Counted from the stretch's first letter, positions 35,806 through 49,775 are shown. The stretch is DNA of 64,000 nucleotides from Eulemur rufifrons (GCF_041146395.1 NC_090989.1:216474843-216538842), one strand, 5' to 3'. The notes: generated by a model from the sequence alone, not told the origin. Numbers and translations: made by a program.

Positions 35806-36655
35806 GTTCCGTGGTACTCTTCTTGTGGTTATACCAGACATATCGTGGTGACTTCAGGAGCGATCACAACTACAATATTGCAGTAAGAGAAGAATCACAT
35901 AAAGAAAAACAGATTGTCTTGAGATATTTGAGAACTAATACTATCAGTGTATTTGATTTAAAAACTCAACTGATGGGGAAATGATATGGCCTACATCAAT
36001 GATGCATCTATAGACCATATTTGTATATGACTGACAAATTCATCATACTTAATGGAATTTTCTGGTTCATACACCTAAATAGATTACTTTTTAAATTTTT
36101 GTGAGTATATCCTTAGCCCTTAAATCTTGACTAAAAATCCATTTTGAAATCTTACTGTGGCCCTCATTCTAGGAAAGGATTCATTTGGTAGGGAGTACAA
36201 ACCTCACTAATTTAAGTAAATGGAGGAGAAACCATAAATAAGTGAGATGTGAATTAGAGATCATTTTTTAAATAAAAATTAGTTTTCTAATTTTCAGATA
36301 CATTTAAAAACTTGAGTCAGTGACAGATGCTTGATAACTAAAGGAATTTTAGTTACCTACCTGGATCACTAGCTAAGAGAGATTGCTAATTAAATATAAA
36401 AATTTACATTTTAATTAATTATAAAAATGTATAATTAAATATAAAGGGTTTTTATTCTTAATCAAGTAAAATATTCCTCTTGCTGTATTTGGGAACCACT
36501 AAATGTTTTCATTGAGAAAGCAAATGCAAATTTTGGACAAGCTACCATTTGAATTAATTAGTAGAGTTCATAGTTATGGGATTTTATTTTAGTGCTTTTT
36601 GGCTTTCTGCTTTGAATTGACTTATGTTGGGGGTCAGCCAGATGACCTTTTAATG
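35806..36655. other. Unique AT-rich sequence
   Basis: No repeat or exon recognised. Confidence 0.5.
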
Positions 36656-37017
<362 letters not shown>

Positions 37018-37454
37018 ACCTTAGCATATAATTAGAAGTGATCCCTGCTCTTTTCCACTGAGCAATGGATATTCAATATTTAACATTTTGTTGAGAATTA
37101 GTTCAGGTTTATAACACCACATCTGCAATTCTGAAATTCTAAAAACCTCTGAAAACCCTAGGATTTTTGAAAATATATGACAGCAAACTCTGACCTGGTA
37201 TTTATGGCCTTTATCCCTCTTTATACACTTTATTGCATAAATATGTGTATGTTTTAGGGGGGCTACCCTAAGCTCCACTGAGGTTGATACATAGTTCACA
37301 TTATAAACACCATTTTACCTTTTTAAAATGAAACAAAAAATTCTCAATTACAAAACACATCCCTGGCCCCAGGGTTTTCTGGTAAGAAATTATAGACCTA
37401 TATTTGGGAGAGGCTCAGTGGAGCTTGCCAGCCACATTCTTTTTGTTACCATTA

Positions 37455-37592
37455 TTAATGATGGCATTAAAGAATATTAATAGTGTCATTTATTGAGTAC
37501 TTACTGTGTTTATAGGCACTGCTTTAAACTGAGAGCTTGAGGCTGTAACTCTTCACATCGAGCTACATAACAGCTTAAAGGTGGAGCTATGT
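37455..37592 (-). mobile_element. MIR fragment
   Basis: Plus: ttattgagtacttactgtgt, ataggcactgctttaaactg. Complement of a MIR 3' end. Confidence 0.55.
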
Positions 37593-37769
37593 TGTACACA
37601 GCTGGTATCCAAACCAGGAATTCTGTTCCTGCCCTCCAGCATTTTTTACATCTAATATTTGTCCATGAGATTTTTCTCTTACTCCTTAGGACCCTGCTTC
37701 ATTTCTGCCATTTGGTGTTCTCTGTGGAAAACAGGATGAGAATAATGAAATGTATGAAGGAATCCATGC

Positions 37770-37925
37770 ATAATGTATTTTGATGGAGGTCCTTAAACCC
37801 TCAGCTCCTCCCTGTGGGTTTCCTTACTTATAAAATAGGATTCAAACACCAGTTTTGCCCACTTCACGGGGTAATTATGAGGCCCCGATGAGATAATAAT
37901 ATATTGCAAAGACTTTCAGCGTCTA
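37770..37925 (+). mobile_element. MIR fragment
   Basis: ctcctccctgtgggtttcct, tataaaataggattcaaaca and ggggtaattatgaggccccg: a diverged MIR 3' half. Confidence 0.55.
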
Positions 37926-38049
37926 TGACGCATGATACCTTTGACTTCACCCTCCTAAATATCTTCCCAAAGCAAAGCATCTTGAATTCTAAAATATAAA
38001 GGTAATAGACAATGTATAATTCTTAATGTTCAGAGTGCTAAACAGAGGT

Positions 38050-39720
38050 TACCCAGAGTGAGATCCTCAAAAGAAGGAAAATCATGAAAGCCCGGATGAC
38101 TCTGAGCATGCACTGAAATGCATCCTTCAACTCCCATGAATTTTTAGGCCAAAGGTGCCGTTTAGGAACCTGCCATCTTCAGAGAATGTCAGTGAGCTTG
38201 CAGACCCGCAGTGGTTAAATCAATAGTTAATGATGTTCGTCATGTAATTTGAGCCTCTAGTTTGTTTATGCTAGACCAACTTTATCCATACTCCAAACAA
38301 ATTATCTCTTATAATTACCAGCCCGAAGATAAATCTCTAAATGTTTTTCTGATGATAGTGCTGTGGTTGGCAGGTGTTAAAAGTGCCTCCCAGGGACAAA
38401 GATTGAAGATGAGCCTGTTCCCGCGAATCCTTCAGGCGAGGATGTTGCGCTTTCTACCCTGCCATGTGCGGAGGAGCCTTGTATGGTGCCCTGTTAATGA
38501 AATCTAATAGGCAAAGGTCATATATCTTTACAAAGAAAAATACAAAGCTGGTATGTGATGAATGGGCTCCACGGGGCTCTGTGGACGAGGTTTGGTGATA
38601 AAACCCATCTTTAAACAGTCGGCTTGGTTTCTCTCTAATGTTTACGCCTTAAATATGCCCTCGCAGTGATTCTCCTCACCTGGTAGAATGATAGAAATAA
38701 ATACAAAAATAAGCAGTCTATGTGGTTTCGGTGCTCTAAATCAAAGGGACTGGTCATTGAATGTTCATGTTAAACATTACCCACCACAATAGTTTGCATC
38801 AGAAAAAAGCCATTGGTCTTTAAATAAATCCTTTAAAAACAAAGACCTAATTTAAATGTGCCTTTAAAGTCTCTTACAGGAAAAAAGTCTTAGAATCTAT
38901 GTTTTAATCACTGCTATCAGAAAACTAAATAATGTAATATGTAAATATGTATAATATGTAAAAATATATAAATATGCAAGGTTTTAGCCAAAAATTTATA
39001 CTGTTTAGAAATGTAAGAATAAGTTAAATCTGGAATTCTAAAGAGTTAAATAAATCAGATATTGTCGAATCAAATCACTGCTGGTTTTAGAAGAAGTTAC
39101 CAGTTCATTTGCTGTAGTTGTACTGCTGAGCTAAGAGACAGTTCAATAAATCAACTCAAGCTTGATGGATTCTTCAATTCATTGAAATGAGTGCGTGGAA
39201 GAAAAAAGAAATCTCTTAGTATTCCCTCTTTGACAAAAGGGTATGCAAAGAGCCTGAATGGATGAATGGTTGATTAATTTTGCCAGAAATTTTCTTGACA
39301 GCAGGAAATATGTTTTTGCATTACTCTGTTTGCCTGGGATTTATTTGGTAGAATACGAATTATTGCATGTAAATTTGTACCTGAGGCTATGGTAGCTCCT
39401 GGTGCAGTTTCTGAGTATGAGCCCTGTAATATTTTTGTATGGTCTTGCAGTCCACACCCGTGCAAGCTGCCCTGCAGCAGTGTCTATAAATGTCTGCTCG
39501 CACTCATGTTAGCGGTACAGTCAAGCACTGCCAGTGATTCAATATTGAGCTTGGTTTGAGTGCTCATCTGTGCCTCACTGAAGAAAGGATGGAGCTGGAG
39601 GCAACCAACTGCCGAAACTTGATAATTCCTAGGCTCGTCAACCTGGCAGCTTACTAATAAATAGACTCTCACCTTTAAATAAGGATGAGAAGGCACAAGG
39701 TATCTTCTTGTGCTTTCTAT
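38050..39720. promoter_or_regulatory. Repeat-free stretch, candidate conserved elements
   Basis: About 1.7 kb without any recognisable repeat, inside an intron where repeats are otherwise frequent. It contains intact CpGs (cccgcgaatccttcaggcga near 38420) and many homeobox/forkhead-like words. Function is inferred only. Confidence 0.35.
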
Positions 39721-40097
39721 TTACAGCAAGCCTGCAAATGAGCGTGTTTCTTAGTTTTATCTCACCAAGAAGGAACACAGCTGCATGTGAAAAGACCTTA
39801 GCTCTTTGACAGCTGTTGACAGCTGACCTCAGTGAGAACAGAAATAGGGGTAGTCTGTCTACTTACCGTCTCATACCTTTCCCATGAAGAATGGTGCTGT
39901 GCCACATGTGTGACCTCTCCTGGGTCAGTGTGTGGAGGCTAGGAAGGCTTATGGTTCTCAAAGCCTGTATTGGGGCAGCAGGTGACGCAATAATTGCTTC
40001 CATTTAGACCTCTTCTGCTGCCATATTCAGATGCTGGAATATTAGAAAGTCCCCAAATAAATTCATGTATAAAGAAATGCCTTACTTTTGCCCTACT

Positions 40098-40462
40098 TGC
40101 TATGGTCTGAATGTTTCTGTCACCCCAAAATTCATTATGTTGAAATCCTAATTTCCAAAATGATGATATTAGGATATGATATCTTTGGGATGTGATTAGG
40201 GCATGGGGCCAGAGCCCTCAGAATGGGATTAGTGCCTTTGTAAAAGAGGCCTCAGAGAGACCCTTGATCCTTCGGAATTGTGAGGACACGGAGAAAAGAA
40301 GGCAGCCTGGGAACCAGGAGACAGGCCCTCACCAGACTCCAAATCTGTCAGCACCTTGGTCTTAGACTTTCCAGCCTCTAGAACTATGGAAATAAATTTC
40401 TGTTGTTTATAAACTACCCAGTTTATAGTATTTGGTTATAGCAGCATGAATAGACTAACATA
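40098..40462 (+). mobile_element. MaLR-type solo LTR (MST/MLT1-like)
   Basis: Starts near tgctatggtctgaatgtttc, has agagccctcagaatgggatt, agtgcctttgtaaaagaggc and ccctcaccagactccaaatc, the poly(A) signal region gaaataaatttctgttgttt, and an end at agcatgaatagactaacata. This is an old non-coding ERVL-MaLR LTR. Confidence 0.8.
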
Positions 40463-40731
40463 CCACTTTCTGTTCCTTATTTACTTTCTGTTCATTTTTT
40501 CCTTCTAGAGGTTAAAACTGGAACTTTCTCTCTTTCTTTTAGGTACCAGACTAAAATTATTTATGACATAAGGCATATCGTATGACATTTTGCCTAACTT
40601 TGCATTATGTATTTTTTTAAATACACATTAAAAAATGTGGATGGCTTTCTCTTGAAAGCATACCACCGCAGAGCTTATACTATTTCTGGAAATAAATGTA
40701 TAGAGAAATTCTCCCTTTAAAGTTTTTGAAT

Positions 40732-40759
<28 letters not shown>
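40732..40759 (+). repeat. (CA)n microsatellite
   Basis: Uninterrupted ca repeat. Confidence 0.92.
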
Positions 40760-40762
<3 letters not shown>

Positions 40763-40954
40763 ACTAAGCTGAGGCTGTATTTTCATCAGCTATCCAAACT
40801 TGGCATTTCATGTTTTCTCCTTAGATTATAATAAGAGAATGAGAAAGTGATTAAAAGAAAGATAAATAAGAAGTTTCCTTTTATGTCCTTATCAGATATA
40901 ACACCCGACCCCAAATGAGAACAAATGGCATATGTAATGTACTAGAATAAGACT

Positions 40955-41110
40955 TAGAAAACATGGGTTTCAGTTCTTGCTCCACCATCAAATAGCTGTG
41001 TCTGATATTGGGAATATTCCTGAAGTTTCCTAAGCTTCAGCCTTCTCATCTGTTAAATGGGTATCACTAATTTTTATCTTACTACCAGCTAGAGAATTGG
41101 TGAATATCAA
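40955..41110 (+). mobile_element. MIR SINE fragment
   Basis: tcagttcttgctccaccatc, aatagctgtgtctgatattg, cttctcatctgttaaatggg. Confidence 0.65.
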
Positions 41111-42180
41111 TTAAGATTACTTTGATCATATATAGTTTTAAGCCAACATTGCTCTATAGACATAAACTTTTTCTTTTTAAGTGTCATCACACTTTTAGGT
41201 TTTTATTCTTTGCATGTTATCAACCTTAGTTCAGTGAAAGTTTCCTAGGCTGGAGCAGCCTAACAAGTGATCCTGAAGTCTCCCGTGGTCAGCCTTCCAG
41301 TTACTTCTGCTATTTTCCTTGTCCTTGGCTTCTAAGAGTCCGGCTGGTAGGCTCCCCAATTCTTTTGGTATCTCAGTGTTTTAATTTCCAGCCACCATGG
41401 GCCTGGCCACTATCTATGACTAATAAGGGGAAAAAAACCAAAAAAACTATCCTCCTCAATAAAAGGTGAAGGACTCTTTTTCTAAAATGTAAAAAGTCAT
41501 TTTGGGAAGAAAAGATTTCCTCTTGAAGTGGCCTCTGCTCCTGTAAATGTCCACTTACATTATTATAATTGCCTGATAGGTTTCCATGTAAGTTGTGGAT
41601 TTATCTCTGTAATTCTTTGATTGTGAGTGACAGAAATTCTGCTAGAATTTGCTTAAGGGAAACAATGAGCTAACAGCTCTGTTGTTAAACTAGGATAGAT
41701 CATCTCGCTTCTGATACTCTTGAACTCAAACCCAAACCATGCCCTTGGGCTTATCTCTTTTTCTCCACCTCTTGCCTCTGAGTTTCCCAGAGTTGGCTTC
41801 ATTCTCAGGGAGACTCGCTCGAGGATTCCTGAAGACAGCCATGGGCAGCTCCAAGCATGTGTGATCCCTATGTCTCAGGATCTCAGAGGAAGAGGGAGCT
41901 TTACAAAACCCCTATAAGCCTCTCATCAGTCTATCTCAGGTCACTTATGATTCCTGAAACCATCGTTGTGGCCAAGTGTTTGGAGTAGAGTTTAGCTAGG
42001 CCTGCATCATCTGCCACACCTAGGGCTCAGTTTTGGGGTAAGGACAGCCCCATGATAGCCACATGAAGTGAGCAGGGTTCCTCTTCAAGAGAAGGGATGA
42101 CGGACAGACAAAAATGCATGTGTTCATGACAATCGAAACTCCTATTTATAATTTTAAACTAAGTATTTATTTCCAATATT
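41111..42180. other. Unique intronic sequence
   Basis: No repeat or exon recognised. Confidence 0.5.
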
Positions 42181-42184
42181 CCAA

Positions 42185-42345
42185 GGCTGTATTAGCATTT
42201 TACATGAACAATCTCATTTAATCCTTTCCATAAACTATGTATTCTAGTAGGTGTTATTTTCAGATGTGGAAACCAAGGCTTTGAGGCTAAACATCTCACC
42301 CGAAGTTGGGTAATGAAAAGTGGCTTCACTGAGAGTCAGATAAAA
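42185..42345 (-). mobile_element. MIR SINE fragment
   Basis: Plus: atctcatttaatcctttcca, cagatgtggaaaccaaggct. Complement of a MIR. Confidence 0.6.
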
Positions 42346-45155
42346 GTCTGCCTCATTTGAGAGTCCTAGGGTCTTTATTGCTTTAGTATGTCACCACCTT
42401 TTTTCTTGTAGGTTCAATAATTTAAAATTTAAACATTTTTGTGCTTATATCACCTCTCCTCTGTCCCTGATTGGACCTCTAGGTTCTGATCAACCTTTCA
42501 TCTTAGAATTATTAAATCATTGAATTTGAGAACTTGAAGGGAACTTACAAACATTTACCCACCTCTCATTTCCACAGAAGTGTTTGAATGCTGCCAAATC
42601 TGGAAACAGAGAAAAATCAACTCGCTTCCCCGATGCCCAGATCTAATTTGCCATTCCACAGAATAACCTGAATCCCCTATGTGGAAGGTCTTCAATAAAC
42701 ACTGTTCTTTGGTAATCAGACTAGCTTTTAGCTACAGGATTATTGAAATTATTAATGTTATCTACCTTTCAGAAAAAGAAAACCTAAAACTTTTTAGAAA
42801 AAGACTGCTTTTTTAAAAAAACCACTTTGTGGGCCATAAAATTAATAACAACAAAAACTCTAAAAGAATAAAATGACATTCTATATGTCCTTCTGGGTAG
42901 GAAATTGTGTGAAGATAGGGCAAATTAGTGAATTATCTGACCTCCGATATTATAAAAATTCCTAGCATTATCCTTAAACATTGTATGGATTTTAATCACC
43001 TTAGACTCCACCATATTCACTTAAGCTGTAAAAAATATAAAGAAAAATCTGTGGTTTTATGATGATTCCAAAGACTCTGTGTAGTCAAGGAATGAAGTCA
43101 GAGCTTTCTGGTTTGGAACAAGCTCTGTCAAGGAGCAATATCATTTGAGTCCTTAAAGATGTTAGTGTCTGTGTTTTCACTGTCGGGCAGTGCTATTTTA
43201 TGTGTGTTGGGATGGTGCTGGGGGAGGCTGAGGAAAGTGACACAAGAGTCATACCTGTGGCCATCTAGTCAGGTGGAAGAATGGTCTCTCTCAAGCATGT
43301 AGAAAAATTACTGTTATTTTTTCAGCTACCCAGGTGCCTAGCTACTTTCAGAAAATTTTAAAAATCAATATAAATGGCAGAGATGGAGATGAGAAGCAAA
43401 GGCCAGTTGGGAAGTATTTTTGGAGATCTTCTCCTTCTCTCTTGCCAGGCGAAGGGCTAGGCATGGTGTAGAAAGCTACCCTGAAGTCTTGCCTCAGTGT
43501 CTTCAATTGGGAAGGCCGGTGTTCAAATGTTAAGTCCCCCATGACTGGTAGTTTTATATGCTGCATCAAACATCTGCCTTGAAACTTTAAGCAGTCTGTT
43601 TTACCCAGACTTTCAGAAATGCTGGTGATTTGCAATTGTTTTCATTGAACAGTATTATGTTTGTTTACAGACTTTTAGCACCTGTCAGGAAGATTCTTCG
43701 GAGGGCACAGAAGCCATCTAAGTCATGTTCTCTGCTTATTGCCTAGCCTGGGACACAGGGAATATCAGACCAAACACAAATTAGAAACCACTGTTCTAGA
43801 GCATACGCTGCGGATGGGCATGATTTGGGAGCTTGGAGAAATTGGAGGTAAACGATGTAACTCCAGAAGGAGGAAGAAGCCAGGAGTGAGATGGGCAGGA
43901 TTTGGTGGGGGAGTGGGTGGAAGACATAGAGGTTACCAAACAAGGGTAACCTCAACCTGTGACCTCAGCTTCTTCCAGATTTTCCACATTAGAAAATGCA
44001 CCTCTGAATTGGAGAATGTGGTTCACTGGTTGAGTGTCTCAATTTGCAGCTTTTTGTGGAGGCATTTTTCTCCAGAAGTTTTTGTTCAGTAAGTGCATGC
44101 TGGGGATTAGATATTAGTGTGTTCCGCAGGGATCTTTGAATAGGAAAAAATTCCTTTTTCCAAACTTCTAGTGACATGGTCGCATATTGGTATTATTGCT
44201 GGCCTTTTAGGATGAGAGCGAGAACAGAGTTGAGAATATGGAGAAAATCAGGGAGATAGATAAATACAAACAGACAGACATAGATGTTTCCTAAATCATG
44301 AGCCTTGGCTCAGGGTCCAATGGCTGCTGTAGATCTAGTTCTCTCTCATTCAATTTGTCTCAGAAGGAGCTGCTGCCAGAGATGTGCTGGAGGCCAGGAG
44401 TAGCAAAGATGGATGCTCTTTGAGCCTCACTAATGTGACACCTCAAGCCCCAGGAAAAACCAGGCACAGACAAACTACACAACCTAGAAACTTATGCATT
44501 CTTAAGTTAATTGGGCCTGCTAACCAGGGACTATGGAGAACTGGGTTACTTGTCTTTGCAGTTGTATAAGAAATAAGGAAGCTTTAGCAGTTGCCTGATT
44601 CTAAAGTTAGAGTAAATAAAAGGCAATAAAATAGGAAGATTCAAAACTCACATCAAAAACCAAGCCAAATGTGTGTGGGAGGGTGGGGAGCAGATTTCTT
44701 AGAGGCTCTAGACCATGATAGATAAAGGGAAGATTGCCTTTCCCCAGAGAATGTGTTTAAGTGCAGTTTTCTATGACATAAACGTGTATTTCAGGGCCCC
44801 TTGGAGGACTCAATGTTTGCTGGTGGTGGGAGCCATGGGGATGTCTGGGTATAAAGGTTTGGCTCCTTTCCTATAAGCAAAGGAGGTTTGCTTTGGTCAC
44901 TAACAAAATGTAATTGCAGGCCACTGTTCTGTTGCTATAGTCTCAGCTTGAAATCATCTCCTCTATCATAGTAGGGTCTTGAGCTCTGCTTAGATAAGTC
45001 CCATACTCTCAGTGTTCTTCATTTGGCAAAAGAGAGGTGTTAAGAATATTCAGCCTTTTCTTCCAGGTTCACTGGAAGAACATCTCTTTCTGATTTTTAC
45101 TTCAGGGTAAATCCTCTCCTTTTTTTCTAGCCTCTGACAGTATTGGTCACTATCT
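42346..45155. other. Unique intronic sequence
   Basis: About 2.8 kb in which I recognise no named repeat or exon. Open frames at 43739-44092 (+) and minus 43348-43635 have no family signature. Confidence 0.45.
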
Positions 45156-45159
45156 TGCT

Positions 45160-45305
45160 GCTGGACATGTGGTGCTCAGATCAGCAGCACAGCCATCACA
45201 TGGGAGCTTGCAGAAATGCAGACTCTTGGGCCTCACCCTGACCTACGGAGTCAGAATCTGCATTTTTGCAAGAATCCCAGGTGATTTGTGTTAAAGTGAG
45301 AGAGG
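45160..45305. mobile_element. MER5-like hAT fragment
   Basis: tcacatgggagcttgcagaa, ctcttgggcctcaccctgac and tcagaatctgcatttttgca: MER5 wording. Confidence 0.6.
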
Positions 45306-46110
45306 CTTGAGTTCATCCATCCTGTGACTCAAAATTCTTATTTTTGAAGGGTAAGGATGTAGGGCTGTACACTTGCTTCTGATAGTGGATCTCTCTTACT
45401 CAGTCTTCCCTCAGCTAATGTAAACGACATTCTCCCTTGTACTCTGTAATACGCGCTGACTGATAACCTCAGCTGATTGCTCGCAGCTAACTAAAAACTC
45501 TCTTAAATGAACAGGTGGGCGCATGTGGATTAACTGAGTTTAATGTTTACCAAGTATCAGCTGCGTCTGCTCCCAAACCTGTTTGTATCAATTGTACTAG
45601 TGAATATGATTAGACAATTTTGAATAAACTGATGAAATAGGAATAAGATAGTTATTTCTAAGATTAAAGCTTTGGAAAGACAAGAAAATGCTCTCACTAA
45701 CAATATGCTCTCAAATTAGCACAATACAGCTATAAAGAATTGGGGGAGGTTGTAAAATGCAGAAAGTCTTTGTTCAGATTTTTTTCACACATGTCTAATT
45801 TTTTATTCCACATTAATGAAATTGAAATTAGAAATTGAAAATTATATTTTATATGTATGATTTATGCAACAAAGAGATTGGAAAGCTCCTATAAACCCAT
45901 GCTCAATAAATATTTTAAAAGGCTTTGATCCTACATGAAAAGATTATAAATGGATGCATAATTTTGTGTTTGAATTCAAATAAAATTGCTACATTTCTTT
46001 TTAAGTTTCCCTCTTTAACCAAATTTTTAATTAACCAACTGCTTGCCCTAATCACATCAGCTAATATAAATAAAACTATACAGTAGAAGGATTCCACTGA
46101 ATAGCTTTGT
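45306..46110. other. Unique AT-rich sequence
   Basis: No repeat or exon recognised. Confidence 0.5.
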
Positions 46111-46114
46111 TTTT

Positions 46115-46477
<363 letters not shown>

Positions 46478-46564
46478 GTAGAACCAAAGATTTTATTGCC
46501 TTAATGGACTCTTGCTTTTTCAGATAGGAATCTGAGGCCCAGAAAGATAAAATGGCTTCCTTTA

Positions 46565-46752
46565 CATCAAAGTGTGGTTCTCAAAGTGTGGTCCCCAGAC
46601 CAGTCACATCAGCATCACCTGAGAGCTTGCTAGAAATGGCAGCCCCAGACCTACTGAGTCAGAAGCTCTGGAAGTGGGGTCTGACAGTCTGTATTTTCAG
46701 ACACCCTCCAGGTGATTCTCTAATGCAGCTAAGGTTTGAGGGTCATTGACTT
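46565..46752. mobile_element. MER5-like hAT fragment
   Basis: ttctcaaagtgtggtcccca, catcagcatcacctgagagc, actgagtcagaagctctgga and ccaggtgattctctaatgca. Confidence 0.65.
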
Positions 46753-47005
46753 GGAGCACATCCTAAAGGCAGCACCCGGAGAAGAACCCTTTCTCCATTA
46801 ATCTGGACCATTACACTATCTGGTTCATTTGCTAGGCACTGTCTGTCTCTATGCCTGACAGTTCTTTTGATCAGAAATTCTATAGCTTACGTAATTTAGA
46901 CAATGACTGCAACAAAAGAATCTTAGATAGAAAAGGACTCTTTCTAACATACATAAAGTAGAAACATAATCTCTAAACTGTCCTTGAGGATTAATAATTT
47001 CTAAT

Positions 47006-47495
47006 GCCCTAATATCAGCAGTCCCCAAGCTTTTTGGCACCGGGGACGGGTTTCAGGGAGACAGTTTTTCCACGGACTGGTGGTGGAGTGAGGGGGGATG
47101 GTTTGGGGATGATTCAAGTGTATTACATTTATTGTGCAGTCAAACCTCTCTGCTAATGATAATCTGTATGTGCAGCTGCTCCCCAGTGCTAGCATCACCG
47201 CCTCAGCTCCACCTCAGATCATCAGGCATTAGATTCTCATGAGGAGTGGGCAACCTAGATCCCTCGCAGGCGCAGTTTACAGTAGGGTTCGTGCTCCTAT
47301 GAGAATCGAATGCCGCAGCTGATCTGACAGGAGGCAGAACTTGTGCAGTGATGCAAATAATGGGGAGTGGCTGTAAATACAGATGCAGCTCCACTTGCTC
47401 ACCTGCTGCTCACCTCCTGCTGTGCAGCCCGGTTCCTAACAAGCCACAGATCAGTGTTGGTCCTCTGGCCAGGGGGTGGGGACGGCAGCCCTAAT
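47006..47495 (-). mobile_element. MER1-like hAT-Charlie element, near complete
   Basis: Terminal repeats cagcagtccccaagc at the left and a matching tggggacggca at the right enclose about 474 bp, with gccctaat as an 8-bp duplication at 47006-47013 and 47488-47495. The interior is a reverse copy of the element at 58366-58845. It is non-autonomous. Confidence 0.75.
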
Positions 47496-47564
47496 TGACA
47501 GATAGATAGATTTACTGTTAAAGTAGTTAACAGTTTGGGCTTGCTGCTGCTACCACTGGGGTCT

Positions 47565-47800
47565 ACCATGTATTGAGGGCTAACTGTGTAAGAGATCCCA
47601 AGCTAAACATTTTAAATATTATTATCTCATTTTATAAGTAGATAATTACACTCATTTTCCAGATGAAAAATCTGAAGCTCAATATAATTAAGTAATTTGC
47701 CTAAAGGTGTAGAGAAAAACAGAGTGTAGAGCTAGTATTTAAATCCTGGGCTGCCGCATTCCAAAACCCATTCTTTTAAGCCCTACATTTTATAATCTGC
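47565..47800 (-). mobile_element. MIR SINE
   Basis: Plus: atgtattgagggctaactgt, attatctcattttataagta and ttccagatgaaaaatctgaa, then gctagtatttaaatcctggg. Complement of a near-full MIR. Confidence 0.7.
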
Positions 47801-47974
47801 TCATTTGGGGAAGTTAGGAATACTTTTCTTTAAAAAAAACAAAAATGTGAATGAAATTTTTGGAATTTTGGTTTTCCCCAGTGACTATGATTAGAGACTA
47901 GAAACAAGAAACACTGATGTAGAAACTATGGCTAGACAACACAAATTGAAAGTGTTTCTTTGTGTCAATATAGA

Positions 47975-48170
47975 CTACTGTTCTCCACCTTACCTGCACA
48001 TTAGAGTAATAGTTGAAACACTATGAAAATATGCTGATACTCAGGGCTCACCCTTAAGCCAATTAAACTTAAATCTTATGGGGTGGGCTTTGAGTACATA
48101 TATATATTTTTTTTTTTTTTTTTTTTTTAACAGCTCCCTGGGTTATTCTAAGGTGCAGCCGGGATTAACA
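47975..48170. mobile_element. MER5-like element interrupted by a T-tract
   Basis: ctccaccttacctgcacatt, tgatactcagggctcaccct, then a T-run at 48107-48128, then aacagctccctgggttattc and aggtgcagccgggattaac. Both terminal halves of a MER5 are present. Confidence 0.65.
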
Positions 48171-48368
48171 AAGTGTTGAGATATAGGCAGTTTTAGATAA
48201 TTCAAGCCAACAACTGGGTTTTGATGACTTTTTCCACATAGCCTAAGTTACCAGGCAAGGATGCTAGCCATTCATTGAACAGTTGCACTAGATGTGTTGC
48301 ATTATATGGTGACACTCTCAAATGCCCACCATATTTTGGGTTACCATTATGTAGTTAAAAAATAAGTA

Positions 48369-49214
48369 CAGGCAGTCCCTGGGTTACGGACAACCCGACT
48401 TACCATGTTCCATACTTACGAATGGGCTCCCAAGGTTCCTTATAAGGATAATTTATAGTAACAATTAAATAATTAAATTAATAATTTGGGAACTAGTGTC
48501 TTCCACACATGTAAACAAACTCACATGGCATAAGCGGCTCATTGATGCAGCATCACTTAACTTTTTTATTCAATTTTGTGAGCCTGTTTACCCTTATGAC
48601 CATGCCTCCAAAGCAAAAGTCCATTGCAAGTCCAGGTGAGCCTGCAGTGAAGAGAAAGGTGATTACAATGCAAACAAAAGTAGAAATAAATAAGCGTTTA
48701 GCGAAAGGCCAGATGCCACCATTCATTGGGAAGCATTAGCTTTCAGTGGCTCAACTATCAGAACAATTATAAAGGAAAAAGTGAGAATAATGGAACATGT
48801 GAAAGACATCAATTATTACTAAGTAGTGTAGTGGGTTAATTATTGAAATGGAAAGGTTATTTTTGATTTGGTTAGAAGATCAAAGTAAGCATAACATTCA
48901 TATTAGCCTGAGTGTTAACCTTTAATATTCTTTTTTGAAATGTGTCCTATCTCCTATCTAAATTTTTGTATGAGTTTGTTTTTATGTTCTGTTTGAATTA
49001 AAATAAAGAGTACAATCATTTCTATAACTTATTATTGCAGTACAGGGGTATTATTATTACATATTACACTGTATTATTGTTACCACATATGAGTCATTAT
49101 AGTATGTTGTTATTATTATTATGTGCACTGTTCATCAGGGATCCGATTTACATACGAATCCAACGTAAAGACATTCTCAGGAACATCTCTTGTCTATAAC
49201 TCAGGGACTGCTTG
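48369..49214 (+). mobile_element. Tigger (Tc1/mariner-class) DNA transposon copy
   Basis: Inverted ends caggcagtccctgggttacg and (reverse of right end) caagcagtccctgagttata enclose 846 bp, with the TA target duplicated at 48367-48368 and 49215-49216. It is internally deleted relative to an autonomous Tigger and keeps the start of the transposase gene. Confidence 0.85.
48602..48739 (+). pseudogene. Tigger transposase N-terminal remnant
   Basis: An open frame from ATG at 48602 reads MPPKQKSIASPGEPAVKRKV and continues with VEINKRLAKGQ, resembling the N-terminal pogo/Tigger DNA-binding region. It stops at 48737-48739. The catalytic DDE part is absent. Confidence 0.7.
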
Positions 49215-49317
49215 TATACATATTTTCAGGAATCCCAAATATAAAATTTGGTGTTTAAAAATGCCCCTGTTTACCCATAACTGATTTAGAATAATACAAT
49301 TCTGCTAGACCAAAAAG

Positions 49318-49358
49318 ATAAAAAAAAAAAAAAAAAAGAAGAAGAAAAAGAAGAAAAA
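49318..49358 (+). repeat. A-rich/(GAA)n low-complexity tract
   Basis: A pure A-run passes into gaa/gaaa units. Confidence 0.85.
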
Positions 49359-49654
49359 ACACCTCTGGAAAATAAGTAGGTAAACTTCATTTTCCTGGAA
49401 CAGGAAGTAGATGTTTCATAAAATCTTGGCTCTGTCTTTTAAACCATCCTGTTATTTTCTTTGTTTAAAAAAATCAAAATGCTGTTTCATTTATAAGCAT
49501 ACCAATGTAAACTAAAAGACAATTGATGGAAATTTTTTATTTTTGCCAACTTAGAAAAAGGAAATATTTGGCCAATTAGTACAAAGTATTCACGTAGATT
49601 CTCCCCATCCATAATTTATTCTTATAGTTCTCCTACCTCTTAAATCAGGCAGAA

Positions 49655-49775
49655 TTAATTAGTGGGAAGAGGCCAGAGATGCTGCTGAACATTCTACAGT
49701 GCACAGGACAGCCCCCCACAACAAAGAATTTTCCAGCTCAAAATGTCAATAATGTCAAACTTGAAAAACCCTGTT
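49655..49775. mobile_element. hAT-Charlie-type fragment
   Basis: gaggccagagatgctgctga, acattctacagtgcacagga, cagccccccacaacaaagaa and aaaatgtcaataatgtcaaa match a common hAT element's 3' half. The family name is uncertain. Confidence 0.6.
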
